Shown here in pieces: positions 33,115-43,774 of a stretch of DNA of 64,000 nucleotides. Below the pieces are notes generated by a model. It worked only from the letters and a program-made list of their open reading frames with translations. It was not told where the DNA came from and did no database searches. Position 1 is the stretch's first letter, and each line of letters begins with the position of its first letter. The position numbers and the translations under genes were made by a program. Source of the stretch: an uncultured Rikenellaceae bacterium (lineage in GTDB: Bacteria > Bacteroidota > Bacteroidia > Bacteroidales > Rikenellaceae); NCBI GenBank assembly GCA_946486375.1, contig CAMLTW010000007.1, forward strand, positions 88,140 through 152,139. The letters are read 5' to 3'.

Positions 33115-34803
33115 ATGAGCGATTTGCACGAGGAAACGACCGGAGCCGAACGGCGGTCGAATTTTCTGGAAGAGATCATCGAAAACAGCATACGGGAAGG
33201 GAACGCCCGGATACAGACCCGTTTCCCGCCCGAACCGAACGGCTACCTCCACATCGGGCACGCCAAATCCATTTGCCTGAACTTCGGGCTGGCGAAGAAG
33301 TACGGCGGGCGCTGCAACCTGCGCTTCGACGATACCAATCCGGTCAAGGAGGACGTGGAATACGTCGATTCCATCAAGGAAGACGTGCGCTGGCTGGGGT
33401 TCGACTGGGCAGAGGAACACTATGCATCCGATTATTTCGACCAGCTTTATGCGTGGGCGGAAGACCTGATCCGGAAAGGGAAAGCCTACGTGGACGACCA
33501 GACGCAGGAAGAGATTCGGCTGACCCGCGGCACGGTGACGGTGCCGGGGAAGGAGAGTCCCTGGCGGAACCGGAGCGCGGAAGAGAACCTCGACCTGTTC
33601 CGGCGGATGAAGGCCGGGGAATTCGCCGACGGGGAAAAAGTGCTCCGGGCCAAGATCGACATGGGCCATCCCAACATGCTGCTGCGCGACCCGATCATGT
33701 ACCGGATCATCCACACGGAACACCATCGGACGGGAAACAAATGGAAGATTTATCCGATGTACGACTTCGCTCACGGGCAGTCCGATTCCATCGAACGAAT
33801 CACCCATTCGATCTGTACGCTGGAATTCGACGTGCACCGGCCCCTTTACGACTGGTTCATCCGTGAACTGGAAATCTATCCGAGCCATCAGTACGAATTC
33901 GCCCGGCTGAACCTGACTTATACGATGATGAGCAAGCGTAAATTGTTGCAATTGGTACAAGAGGGATTGGTTTCCGGCTGGGACGATCCCCGGATGCCGA
34001 CCGTTTGCGCGCTGCGCAGGAGGGGCTATACGCCCGAATCCGTCCGCGCGTTCGCCGAGCGGGTAGGGGTGGCCAAACGGGACAACGTGATCGATCTGGG
34101 GCTGCTGGAATTCTGTGTCCGGGAAGACCTCAACAAACGCGCGGAACGGCGGATGGCCGTTCTGAAGCCCCTGAAAGTGGTTATCACCAATTACCCGGAA
34201 GGAAAGACCGAATGGACGGAGTGCGTGAACAATCCGGAAGACCCGGCCGCCGGTGCCCGGAAGGTGCCTTTCTCGCGGGAAATTTACATCGAACGCGACG
34301 ACTTCATGGAAGAACCGCCCAAGAAATATTACCGGCTTTCCCCCGGAAAAGAAGTGCGGCTTCGGTATTCCTACATCATTCGTTGCGATAATATAATAAA
34401 GGATACAAACGGTGAGGTGATCGAGCTGCATTGCACCTACGACGAAGCGTCGAAAGGAGGCGGTTCCTCGGACGGCCGGAAGGTGAAGGGAATCATCCAC
34501 TGGGTTTCGGCTCCGCATGCGGTTCCGGCGGAAATCCGCCTGTTCGACCGGTTGTTCCTGAAGGAGTCGCCGGACGATGTGGAAGAAGGGAAAACATTCA
34601 AGGACTATTTGAACCCGGATTCGCTGGTCACGGTGAACGGATACCTGGAACCGGCTCTTGCCGATGCCGTGCCGGGAGACCGGTTTCAGTTCGAACGGTT
34701 GGGGTATTTCTGCAAGGACAAGGATTCGGCCCCTGAAAAGGCCGTTTTCAACCGCACGGTTACGTTGAAAGACACCTGGGCGAAGATTGCTTCCAAGGAA
34801 TAA
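33115..34803 (+). CDS. glnS: glutaminyl-tRNA synthetase
   Basis: This class I enzyme charges tRNA-Gln directly. The 562 residues have [15 protein letters not shown] (HIGH motif, about residues 38-52), [15 protein letters not shown] near 75, and the KMSKS-equivalent MMSKRKL near 271. The GlnRS-type beta-barrel anticodon domain follows, with [16 protein letters not shown] and a C-terminal segment typical of GlnRS rather than GluRS. Its presence suggests the cell does not rely solely on the GatCAB route for Gln-tRNA. The ATG chosen begins MSDLHEETT. Confidence 0.95.
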   Translation: MSDLHEETTGAERRSNFLEEIIENSIREGNARIQTRFPPEPNGYLHIGHAKSICLNFGLAKKYGGRCNLRFDDTNPVKEDVEYVDSIKEDVRWLGFDWAEEHYASDYFDQLYAWAEDLIRKGKAYVDDQTQEEIRLTRGTVTVPGKESPWRNRSAEENLDLFRRMKAGEFADGEKVLRAKIDMGHPNMLLRDPIMYRIIHTEHHRTGNKWKIYPMYDFAHGQSDSIERITHSICTLEFDVHRPLYDWFIRELEIYPSHQYEFARLNLTYTMMSKRKLLQLVQEGLVSGWDDPRMPTVCALRRRGYTPESVRAFAERVGVAKRDNVIDLGLLEFCVREDLNKRAERRMAVLKPLKVVITNYPEGKTEWTECVNNPEDPAAGARKVPFSREIYIERDDFMEEPPKKYYRLSPGKEVRLRYSYIIRCDNIIKDTNGEVIELHCTYDEASKGGGSSDGRKVKGIIHWVSAPHAVPAEIRLFDRLFLKESPDDVEEGKTFKDYLNPDSLVTVNGYLEPALADAVPGDRFQFERLGYFCKDKDSAPEKAVFNRTVTLKDTWAKIASKE

Positions 34804-35115
34804 AAAGGCGGGCTGAATCGGGCTGATTTTAAGCCGGAGGACGATAGGATCAGGCGCCTCTTGCCGGTTATCGGCAGGAGGCGCCTGTTTCGTCCGATGG
34901 AAAGAGCCGGACAACGTTCTGCCTGCGATGAACGAAATGAATATGTAAGGCGTTCGTTTCTGGAATCGGAGTACTTTTCGTCCCTTTTTCGCAAACTTTC
35001 GCAACCGGCGTTTTTGGGTGCATTTTGGTGAAATTATTGCATGGTGTACGGGTTTGAAAAAACTTTGACCGTTCTGTGAAGGGACGGCAAGAATCAACCG
35101 ATCATATCCGTAAGC
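34804..35115. other. intergenic region after glnS
   Basis: No gene seen; it holds the glnS terminator. The last 150 nt before 35116 are relatively AT-rich and must contain the promoter of the next gene, but I find no clear TAnnTTTG box. Confidence 0.6.
34851..34887 (+). terminator. stem-loop terminator of glnS
   Basis: A 16-bp stem with one G-U pair (CAGGCGCCTCTTGCCG with its complement) has a 5-nt loop and is followed by TTTCG. Confidence 0.75.
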
Positions 35116-35565
35116 ATGTCCACCGGAAAAAGTACCGAAACCGTTTCCGTCGCCCTGTGCGACCGTTGTCCCGAATCCGCATCCTGCCTGCATTGCCGGG
35201 GTGCCGCTTTCAACATTCAACGATTTGTCGAACAGCATCCCTCCGTCACTTCGGATCGGATTCCCCGTACCATGTACCGCTATCTGCTGCTTACCGAAAG
35301 AACGGATTGGAGTCCCCAGTTGATCCACACGCCTCAATACCGGGTTTTTATCCGGCTGTTTTTGGCCTACCTGAAACGGAACCATATCGCTCTGAACGGA
35401 TTCGAAGACCGCTTTCGGGTCAGGGAGGCCTTCTACAAGTTCCAGTACGTCCTGAAACATGCGTCGCAGGCGGAACCGGAAGGGAGCCGGGAAACCGATC
35501 GTTATTCCGTGTTCGATTTCGGGGCGTTGGATAAACATTTCCGCCGGCTCTTTTTGGGCAAATGA
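35116..35565 (+). CDS. small protein of unknown family with N-terminal CxxC pair
   Basis: A 149-residue soluble protein, no signal peptide. Residues 15-27 are CDRC-PESAS-CLHC, two CxxC pairs spaced like a small zinc or cluster site. The core has FVEQHPSVTSDRIP (37-50), then aromatic-rich helical text and RYSVFDF near the C-terminus. The same core occurs in the gene at 55392-55784 (FIDQHPDITSDNLP), so the two are distant paralogues; that copy lacks the CxxC pairs. It is monocistronic, with terminators on both sides. I do not recognise the family and assign no function. Confidence 0.65.
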   Translation: MSTGKSTETVSVALCDRCPESASCLHCRGAAFNIQRFVEQHPSVTSDRIPRTMYRYLLLTERTDWSPQLIHTPQYRVFIRLFLAYLKRNHIALNGFEDRFRVREAFYKFQYVLKHASQAEPEGSRETDRYSVFDFGALDKHFRRLFLGK

Positions 35566-35684
35566 TTTTTGTCGTCCCGGAAGAACCGGTACGGTTTCTT
35601 TCCGAATCGTCCGGATGACCCGCCCTTCGGGAATGGAAGGGAAAAATTTCCTTCCGGGCAAAGAAAACGGCAACCGATCGTGAA

Positions 35685-35723
35685 AAAAACAGGAAACGAG
35701 CTGGAAGCCCGTTTCCTGTTTTT
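35685..35723 (+). terminator. intrinsic terminator
   Basis: A stem of at least 12 bp (AAACAGGAAACG with CGTTTCCTGTTT), A-run before and T5 after, about 120 nt downstream of the unknown gene. Because the stem is flanked by A and T runs it may also act on the opposite strand for thiC. Confidence 0.8.
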
Positions 35724-35845
35724 CGTTCAATGCATAAATTAATATGCAGATAATCAGTTGAATACGTGCATTCTAAGGCGCATTTAACCCTCTGAGAATC
35801 GCGTATTTTTTTCCTATCCGACTATCAGGCCGGAATAAGGCCGGA

Positions 35846-37396
<1,551 letters not shown>

Positions 37397-37406
37397 TCAT
37401 TTTAAT

Positions 37407-37422
37407 TGTTCCACGTGGAACA
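37407..37422. other. parS-like ParB-binding site 1
   Basis: TGTTCCACGTGGAACA is a perfect 16-bp palindrome, and the flanking T and A extend it to 18 bp. It matches the bacterial centromere consensus TGTTnCACGTGnAACA. It lies in the mnmG-thiC intergenic gap. Confidence 0.8.
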
Positions 37423-37443
37423 AGTATGTGATTTCAATCGATA

Positions 37444-37459
37444 TGTTTCACGTGGAACA
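37444..37459. other. parS-like ParB-binding site 2
   Basis: TGTTTCACGTGGAACA differs from the first site at one position and fits the same consensus. Centre-to-centre distance to site 1 is 37 bp. Confidence 0.8.
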
Positions 37460-37462
37460 TCA

Positions 37463-39334
37463 TTATCTTCCAAAATAAACCAACAAAACTTGTATGTCCG
37501 CAGGGGATACGCCGGGAATCCGCGAAGCCTGTCCGATGGTAGCCGGTCTAATGCGCGTCAGTTTCTGGCGGGCTTCGATGGAAAGCGATTTCAGGGAGTG
37601 GTAGTCGAAGTCCGGACGAATGCGGATGGCTTCCAGTCGGGCTGATTTTTCTGCCGCCTGCTGTTCCCGGTCGATGTAACCGCCGTATTTCAACAGAATC
37701 TCCGCTCCCTCGATTTCTTCCGGCGTGAAATGCCGGCTTGTCAGAAAAGTCCGAAAGTCCGGCAAATGTTCCGCCATGCCCTGTATGGATGTATCGTTGC
37801 GAAGCAAAAGATCGTGCATTCTCTTTTTTTGCCGGATGGGGGAGGAGCCGACAGCGGTCAAATAGTCCCCGATTTCTTCCGGGGATACGTTGGTCTCCCG
37901 AATGTATTTCAATAAAGCGTCGATATTTTCCTGCTTTTTCAGGACATTTCGATAACGTCGTTCGTCCGCCAATCCCAGCTCGTGGCTTAAAGAGGTCAAC
38001 CGAAGATCGGCATTGTCCTGCCGCAGGAGAATCCGGTATTCGGCCCGCGAGGTGAACATGCGGTAAGGCTCGTCCACCCCTTTGGTGACCAGATCGTCGA
38101 TCAATACCCCGATATAAGCCTGGTTGCGCCGGAGTACGAAAGGTTCCTTTCCGTTTATTTTGAGGTGTGCGTTGATCCCGGCCATCAGCCCCTGGGCTCC
38201 CGCCTCTTCGTATCCGGTCGTGCCGTTGATCTGTCCGGCGAAATAGAGGTTGCGGACGAGTTTGGTTTCGAGCGTATGATGGAGTTGCGTGGGCGGGAAG
38301 TAGTCGTATTCGATAGCGTACCCGGGACGGAAGATATGGACGTTTTCCAATCCACGTATTTTTTGCAGAGCGGCTACCTGTACCTGCCATGACAGGGAAG
38401 AGGAAAAGCCGTTGAGGTAGTATTCCGTCGTGTTCCGGCCTTCCGGTTCCAGAAAAAGCTGGTGCTGCTCCTTGTCCGCGAAGGTCCGCAACTTGTCTTC
38501 GATGCTCGGACAGTATCTCGGCCCGATCCCCCGAATGATTCCGTTGAAAAGGGGAGAATCGCCGAAACCTTCCCGAAGCGTGTCGTGTACCAGCGATGAT
38601 GTATACGCCAGATAACAGGGAAGTTGATCGGTAACGGATTCGGTGTCAGCCGAATAGCTGAATTTTATCGGCCGGCTGTCTCCGTGTTGAGGTTCGAGTT
38701 TCGAAAAATCGATGGTACGGGCATCCAGTCGGGCAGGCGTGCCCGTTTTCATCCGGCCCACTTCGAATCCTCTTTCCCGAAGCCGGTCGCTGATGCCGTA
38801 CGACGGTGCGTCTCCGGCACGCCCGCCTGCCTGATGAGACCGGCCGATGTGCATCAATCCGTTCAGGAAGGTGCCGTTGGTCAAAATGACAGCCCGTGCC
38901 GCAAACCGGACACCGAAGGCCGTAGCGATGCCGACGGCCCGATCGTCCTCGAAAAGGATTTCGGTGACGGAGTCCTGCCACAAACTGAGGTTGGGCGTGT
39001 TTTCCAGCATCCGGCGCCACTCGGCCGAAAAAGCCTGTTTGTCGCACTGCGCTCTCGGACTCCACATGGCCGCCCCCTTCGACCGGTTCAGCATCCGGAA
39101 CTGGATCGTGCTTCGGTCGGTAACGATCCCCATATAACCGCCTAAGGCATCTATTTCTCTCACTATCTGTCCTTTAGCCACTCCGCCAACGGCCGGATTG
39201 CAGGACATGTGAGCGAATTTGGTCATGTCCATCGTGACCAGCAGGGTACGGGAGCCGAGGTTGGCCGCCGCTGCTGCCGCTTCGCATCCCGCATGCCCGG
39301 CCCCTACCACGATGATGTCGTATTCAAATCGCAT
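37463..39334 (-). CDS. mnmG: tRNA uridine 5-carboxymethylaminomethyl modification enzyme MnmG (GidA)
   Basis: A 623-residue FAD enzyme that with MnmE installs the cmnm group on U34 of tRNAs. The dinucleotide motif is IIVVGAGHAGCEAA near residue 7, followed by MSCNPAVGGVAKGQIVREID near 44 and GTFLNGLMHIGR near 154, with the second family signature TGYEEAGAQGLMAG near 370. It overlaps the end of ybeY by 11 nt. In many bacteria gidA sits near oriC and the par genes; parS-like sites directly downstream agree with that. Confidence 0.97.
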   Translation of the reverse strand: MRFEYDIIVVGAGHAGCEAAAAAANLGSRTLLVTMDMTKFAHMSCNPAVGGVAKGQIVREIDALGGYMGIVTDRSTIQFRMLNRSKGAAMWSPRAQCDKQAFSAEWRRMLENTPNLSLWQDSVTEILFEDDRAVGIATAFGVRFAARAVILTNGTFLNGLMHIGRSHQAGGRAGDAPSYGISDRLRERGFEVGRMKTGTPARLDARTIDFSKLEPQHGDSRPIKFSYSADTESVTDQLPCYLAYTSSLVHDTLREGFGDSPLFNGIIRGIGPRYCPSIEDKLRTFADKEQHQLFLEPEGRNTTEYYLNGFSSSLSWQVQVAALQKIRGLENVHIFRPGYAIEYDYFPPTQLHHTLETKLVRNLYFAGQINGTTGYEEAGAQGLMAGINAHLKINGKEPFVLRRNQAYIGVLIDDLVTKGVDEPYRMFTSRAEYRILLRQDNADLRLTSLSHELGLADERRYRNVLKKQENIDALLKYIRETNVSPEEIGDYLTAVGSSPIRQKKRMHDLLLRNDTSIQGMAEHLPDFRTFLTSRHFTPEEIEGAEILLKYGGYIDREQQAAEKSARLEAIRIRPDFDYHSLKSLSIEARQKLTRIRPATIGQASRIPGVSPADIQVLLVYFGR

Positions 39335-39758
39335 GTTCGGTTTCCTCCCGCAGGCTCAGATAATAATTTTCCTTTTCCCGCATGAGACGGCTGTCTTCGG
39401 GCGTTTTGTCCTTGTATCCGCACAGATGGAGCACGCCGTGGATGATGACCCGGTACAGCTCTTCCGGAAAGGATACCCCGAACTGTACGGCATTGGCCCT
39501 CACCGTGTCGATGCTGATGAACAGGTCGCCGGAAACGGTTTCCCCTTCGTCGTAATCGAAGGTGATGATGTCCGTAAAATAGTCGTGATTCAAGTGTTTC
39601 CGGTTCAGGGCAAGGAGATAGTCGTCCGAACAGAAAACAATCGAAATTTGCCCCGTTTCCCGGCCTTCCGCCGCTATGGTGCGGTCGATCCACCGGCCGG
39701 TTTTCCGCTTGCCGGGAAACCGGATGTCGCAATCTTCGGTATAATAGTGCACTGCCAT
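39324..39758 (-). CDS. ybeY: endoribonuclease YbeY (16S rRNA maturation)
   Basis: A 144-residue metal-dependent RNase that takes part in rRNA processing and ribosome quality control. The signature is HGVLHLCGYKDKTPED. Compared with the classical HGxLHLxGYDH motif, the third His is replaced by Asp; I believe this is a lineage feature rather than inactivation, since the rest is intact (DIITFDYDEGETVSGDLFIS). I prefer the ATG at MAVHYYTED (39758) over the ATG 11 codons earlier, which would overlap the previous gene. Confidence 0.9.
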   Translation of the reverse strand: MAVHYYTEDCDIRFPGKRKTGRWIDRTIAAEGRETGQISIVFCSDDYLLALNRKHLNHDYFTDIITFDYDEGETVSGDLFISIDTVRANAVQFGVSFPEELYRVIIHGVLHLCGYKDKTPEDSRLMREKENYYLSLREETEHAI

Positions 39759-39775
39759 ATCCTCTTTGCGTGTTT

Positions 39776-40960
39776 TTACCTCTTCAGCCATTGTTCCGGA
39801 TTCAGGTTCCGGGTTTCCTTCCAGATTTCGAAGTGCAGGAACCGATTGTCTGGATCGTCGCCCGCATAGGTCGTGCCGATGACCTGATTTCCCGACACCC
39901 GGTCGCCCGCCCGGACGCCGACCGTTTCGAGGTTGGAATAAACGGTGATGTAGTTTCCGTGACGGATCATCACGCTGTTGTTGAGCCGCTGGTAGAAGAA
40001 CACCCGGACGACTTCCCCATCGAACACGGCCCGGACGGGCGCCCCCTTTTCCGCGGCGATATTCACGCCGGTGTTGTTGATGGTCAGCCCTTTCTGGGTC
40101 GGATGAGGGTGTTTGCCGTAGCGGTCCACGATCACGCCTCCGGTGACGGGGTAGGGAAGACGCCCCTGATTCTGGTCGAACCGACCCGAGAGTTTCTCGA
40201 ACGCTTCGGTTTCGGCCGTGGTTCGCTTCTGGGTGGACGAGCGTTTCGATTCCTCAGCGATGATTTGCCGGATGCGTTGTTGCAGCTTGTTGATGGTGTT
40301 TCTCTTTTCCGCCAGTTCGCGGGTATACTTTCGGGTGCGGGAACCGAGCGAAGCGTCGATCCGACGGTATTCCCGTTCTTCCGCGCTCAGTTTTTGCAGT
40401 TCCGCATTCCGGGCCCGCACGGTGCGGTCGAGGCTGTCCTTCCGCGTTTGCAGCAGCCGGATATCCCCCGTCAGCCGGTGCGTGATGGAGTCGATCTGGG
40501 CGGCTTTCCGTTCCCGAATCAGGGTGTAACGCCGGACGTAGTAGATGCGGCGGGCGGCGTCCCGGAAATCCCGCGAAGCGAACAGGAACGTCATGATGTT
40601 GTTCAGCCGGTAATTCCGGTAGGCGTTCCGGATCATGGAGGCGTATTCCGTTTTCAGGGCGTCGAGTTCCGCCTGCAGGCGTTCCACGGTCCGGTGCTTG
40701 TCGCCTACGTCGCGGTTGATCATTCCGATCTGCCGGTCGAGGTTCGACACGATCCGCCGCCGGTTGCCGATGTTGTTCCGAACCAGTTTCAGCTGGTTCT
40801 GGTTGGCCGTGCGTTCCTGTTTCGTTTGATTCAGGAGGTTGTTGGTCAGCCGGATCTCTTCTTCGGCCTGCCGGATCTGACGCTGCAGCTCTTCGACGGA
40901 CTGGGCGCACGCGAAGGCGGTGAAAAGGGTTAGCAGCAGGGTGAGTGTCAGACGGTTCAT
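39776..40960 (-). CDS. EnvC-like murein hydrolase activator (M23 domain)
   Basis: A 394-residue exported protein with a signal peptide ending AFACAQ and a coiled coil from about 20 to 250 (EELQRQIRQAEEEIRL onward). A C-terminal LytM/M23 domain (about 270-394) ends FLHFEIWKETRNLNPEQWL. Part of the zinc site is visible (HFE), but the first ligand motif HxxxD is not canonical: GLTINNTGVNIAA stands where HxGxD is expected. This suggests a degenerate EnvC-type activator rather than an active endopeptidase. It starts 4 nt after the TPR lipoprotein stop. Confidence 0.88.
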   Translation of the reverse strand: MNRLTLTLLLTLFTAFACAQSVEELQRQIRQAEEEIRLTNNLLNQTKQERTANQNQLKLVRNNIGNRRRIVSNLDRQIGMINRDVGDKHRTVERLQAELDALKTEYASMIRNAYRNYRLNNIMTFLFASRDFRDAARRIYYVRRYTLIRERKAAQIDSITHRLTGDIRLLQTRKDSLDRTVRARNAELQKLSAEEREYRRIDASLGSRTRKYTRELAEKRNTINKLQQRIRQIIAEESKRSSTQKRTTAETEAFEKLSGRFDQNQGRLPYPVTGGVIVDRYGKHPHPTQKGLTINNTGVNIAAEKGAPVRAVFDGEVVRVFFYQRLNNSVMIRHGNYITVYSNLETVGVRAGDRVSGNQVIGTTYAGDDPDNRFLHFEIWKETRNLNPEQWLKR

Positions 40961-40964
40961 GGCG

Positions 40965-42707
40965 TTATTTCCCTTCGATGAGTTTCATCCGCTTTTCGAT
41001 TTCGCGGGGATCGTATCCTTTTTCGAGCGCTTTTTTCCAATACACCGAGGCCATGAAGTATTCCTTCAGTTCATAGAGAATGTCCCCGTAATGCAGCAAC
41101 AGTTCCTTGCTGGCCGCCCCGTCCAGCGAGACGGCCTGACGCATCGCCTTCTTCGCATCCTCGTACCGTTCCATTTTGTACAGAATCCAGCCGTAGGTGT
41201 CGATGTAGGTCGGATTGCCCGGTTCGATCTCCAGCACCCGTTCGATCATTTTCAGCGCTTCGTCCAGCCGCTTTCCTTCCAGGCTGAGGTAGTAGCTGTA
41301 ATTGTTGAGGGCGAAAATGTTGTCCGGATCGTATGCGAGCGCTTTTTCATAAAGCGGGTAATAGCGTTTCGTGCGTGCGCTGTCGTAAGAATGGATCATG
41401 TCTCCGATGCCGGTATAGATGACGCTCTTCAGCGAATCCGTTTCCGCGTATTTCAGGGCTTCCCGCATCGCTTTCTCCGCCTTCTTGTAATCTTTCAGGT
41501 TGTAATAGGCGTATCCCCGGCGCATGTACAGTTCCGGGTTTTTCGGAAAGGTGCGCACGGCCAGTTCCGAATAACGCATGACGGAATCCGGATGGTTCAG
41601 GTAGGATTCGATGTCCAGGACGGCGTTGAACGTTTCCAGCCGGGCGCTGTCTTCCAGACTGGTTTTGTAGGTGGTCAGGGCCCCTTCCACATGGCCGCTG
41701 TTGATCTGGTGCTGGGCCAGCAGCCGGGTCACCTCGTAATCCTTCGGATATTTGAGCACGAGTATGCCTACCAGTTCGTTGACGTCGAAATAACGCTGCT
41801 GGTAAAATTGCGGGGTTTTGATGACGTCGTCGAAGTATTTCAGCTTGCTTTCCGCGTCCAGCTGGTCGGAGGCGAACAGTTTCTTGGTCGTGGCGAAAAA
41901 TTCGGGCAGGTTGTTCCGCTGGCGGTGGAATTCGTTGAGCGCCGCCAGTGCATCCACGTTCTCCGGAGCGATGGTCAGCGCCTGGGTATAGGCGTCCAGC
42001 GCCAGCGAATCCTTCCCTCCCCGGGCATATAGCTCGCCCAGAATGATGTAGTTCCGCTCATCGTAAGGGAAGTTGCGGATGAGGGCCTGCGTTTCGGAAA
42101 CGGCCCGGTCGATCAGCCCCGTTTCGATCAGCAGCCGACGCTTGTAGGTGGCCAGTTCCTCGATGATGCCGAATTTCACCTCCGCCGAATCCAGCAGCAT
42201 GATGGCCGTGAAAGGCTGCCGCGTCTGTTCGTAAAGGGCGGCCAGGTACTTGTAATTTTCCGGGTTGTGGGGAGCCAGCCGGACGATGTCGTGGTAGACC
42301 TTCAGCGCCGAATCGTATTGCTGGTGCCCGATCAGCAGCCGCCCCAGCTGGAGCTTGTACCAGATGTTGGCCGTATCCAGCCGGTTGGCCCGGTAGCTGC
42401 ATAGCAGAGCCGAATCGGGGAAGGACTTGGTCAGGGCGTTGGCCAGCCCGTACCAGGAAGGCGCGTGAAGCGAGTCCTGCTCGATGGCGCTCCAGTAGCA
42501 CACGGCGGCTGCAAGCGGTTCCCCGTGGATTTGTTCCATCCGCACGCCCTGCAGGTAGTTGAACGTGGCGGCTTCGGCCGGCGTATATTCTTTCGGCGGG
42601 AACGGTATGGCCATGGAAAGGCTTTCCGTCGCCTGCCGGGGTGCCGTGCAGGCCACGAAAAACGCTGCGATCGTCAGGACGGCGTATACGCCTTTGAGTT
42701 TGCCCAT
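40965..42707 (-). CDS. TPR-repeat lipoprotein
   Basis: A 580-residue lipoprotein: the signal peptide MGKLKGVYAVLTIAAFFVAC ends in a lipobox with Cys20. The rest is a long array of tetratricopeptide repeats, best seen in the C-terminal third (PELYMRRGYAYYNLKDYKKA, NPTYIDTYGWILYKMERYED). Such proteins in Bacteroidota scaffold envelope complexes. Its tight linkage to the EnvC-like gene (4 nt) suggests a shared role in cell-wall remodelling, which is inference. The long upstream extension of the frame is antisense-like pheS overlap and is rejected. Confidence 0.88.
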   Translation of the reverse strand: MGKLKGVYAVLTIAAFFVACTAPRQATESLSMAIPFPPKEYTPAEAATFNYLQGVRMEQIHGEPLAAAVCYWSAIEQDSLHAPSWYGLANALTKSFPDSALLCSYRANRLDTANIWYKLQLGRLLIGHQQYDSALKVYHDIVRLAPHNPENYKYLAALYEQTRQPFTAIMLLDSAEVKFGIIEELATYKRRLLIETGLIDRAVSETQALIRNFPYDERNYIILGELYARGGKDSLALDAYTQALTIAPENVDALAALNEFHRQRNNLPEFFATTKKLFASDQLDAESKLKYFDDVIKTPQFYQQRYFDVNELVGILVLKYPKDYEVTRLLAQHQINSGHVEGALTTYKTSLEDSARLETFNAVLDIESYLNHPDSVMRYSELAVRTFPKNPELYMRRGYAYYNLKDYKKAEKAMREALKYAETDSLKSVIYTGIGDMIHSYDSARTKRYYPLYEKALAYDPDNIFALNNYSYYLSLEGKRLDEALKMIERVLEIEPGNPTYIDTYGWILYKMERYEDAKKAMRQAVSLDGAASKELLLHYGDILYELKEYFMASVYWKKALEKGYDPREIEKRMKLIEGK

Positions 42708-42741
42708 TTCCGTTTCCCGGTCTGATTGAATACGATATGCG

Positions 42742-43764
42742 TCAGAATGCCGCTTCGAACTGGCGCAGGAAGCGGAGATCGTTTTCGAAATAGAGCCGCA
42801 GGTCGCGGACGCCGTACTTGAGCATGGAGATGCGTTCGATGCCCATGCCGAATGCGAAGCCGGTGTATTTCCGGCTGTCGATTCCGCAGGCTTCCAGCAC
42901 GTTCGGATCCACCATCCCGCAACCCATGATTTCCAGCCAGCCCGTATGCTTGCAGACGTTGCATCCCTTCCCGCCGCACAGGTTGCACGACACATCCACT
43001 TCGGCCGAGGGTTCGGTGAACGGGAAGTAGGAGGGGCGGAGCCGGATTTTGGCCTCTTCCCCGAACATTTCCTTCGCGAAGTAAAGGATCGACTGTTTCA
43101 GGTCGGCGAACGAAACGTTTTCATCCACATAAAGTCCTTCCACCTGGTGGAAAATGCAGTGGGCCCGGTAGGAAATCGCTTCGTTGCGGAACACCCGCCC
43201 CGGGCAGACCACCCGGATGGGCGGCTGGCGGGTTTCCATCGTCCGCACCTGGATCGAGCTGGTGTGGGTGCGCAGCAGGATGTCCGGATTCTTTTCGATG
43301 AAGAACGTGTCCTGCATGTCCCGTGCCGGATGTTCGGGCGGAAAGTTGAGGGCCGAAAACACGTGCCAGTCGTCTTCGATTTCCGGGCCTTCGGCCACCG
43401 TATAGCCCAGGCGGCGGAAAATGTCCAGGATTTCGTTCCTTACGAGGGAAATCGGATGGCGCGTGCCGATCCGGTCGGCCGTTCCCGGACGCGTCATGTC
43501 GATGCTTTCCGTTTCGCTTTCGGTGTTCGCGAGGGAGGCCCGGTATTCCTCGATGCGGGTCTGGATCCGGTTTTTCAGTTCGTTGATCTTCTGTCCCAGC
43601 TCCCGTTTCTGTTCCGACGACACTTTTTTGAATTCGTCGAAAAGGATGTTCATTTCCCCTTTCTTTCCCAGCATCCGGATGCGGAATTCCTCGATTTCCT
43701 TTTCCGCCTTGGGCCGGAAATCGTCCACGGCCTTTCGCAGCGCATTGATTTTCTCTGACAGCAT
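42742..43764 (-). CDS. pheS: phenylalanyl-tRNA synthetase alpha subunit
   Basis: The 340-residue catalytic subunit of the alpha2beta2 PheRS. It has the N-terminal coiled coil (1-85), then the class II motifs: GTRHPISLV near 108, AHCIFHQVEGLYVDENVSF near 210, and GFAFGMGIERISMLKYGV near the C-terminus. A Cys-rich CNLCGGKGCNVC loop precedes motif 3, as in many bacterial PheS. pheT is not in the window. It lies 10 nt after the cyclophilin stop. Confidence 0.96.
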   Translation of the reverse strand: MLSEKINALRKAVDDFRPKAEKEIEEFRIRMLGKKGEMNILFDEFKKVSSEQKRELGQKINELKNRIQTRIEEYRASLANTESETESIDMTRPGTADRIGTRHPISLVRNEILDIFRRLGYTVAEGPEIEDDWHVFSALNFPPEHPARDMQDTFFIEKNPDILLRTHTSSIQVRTMETRQPPIRVVCPGRVFRNEAISYRAHCIFHQVEGLYVDENVSFADLKQSILYFAKEMFGEEAKIRLRPSYFPFTEPSAEVDVSCNLCGGKGCNVCKHTGWLEIMGCGMVDPNVLEACGIDSRKYTGFAFGMGIERISMLKYGVRDLRLYFENDLRFLRQFEAAF

Positions 43765-43774
43765 GTCCAGTTCC

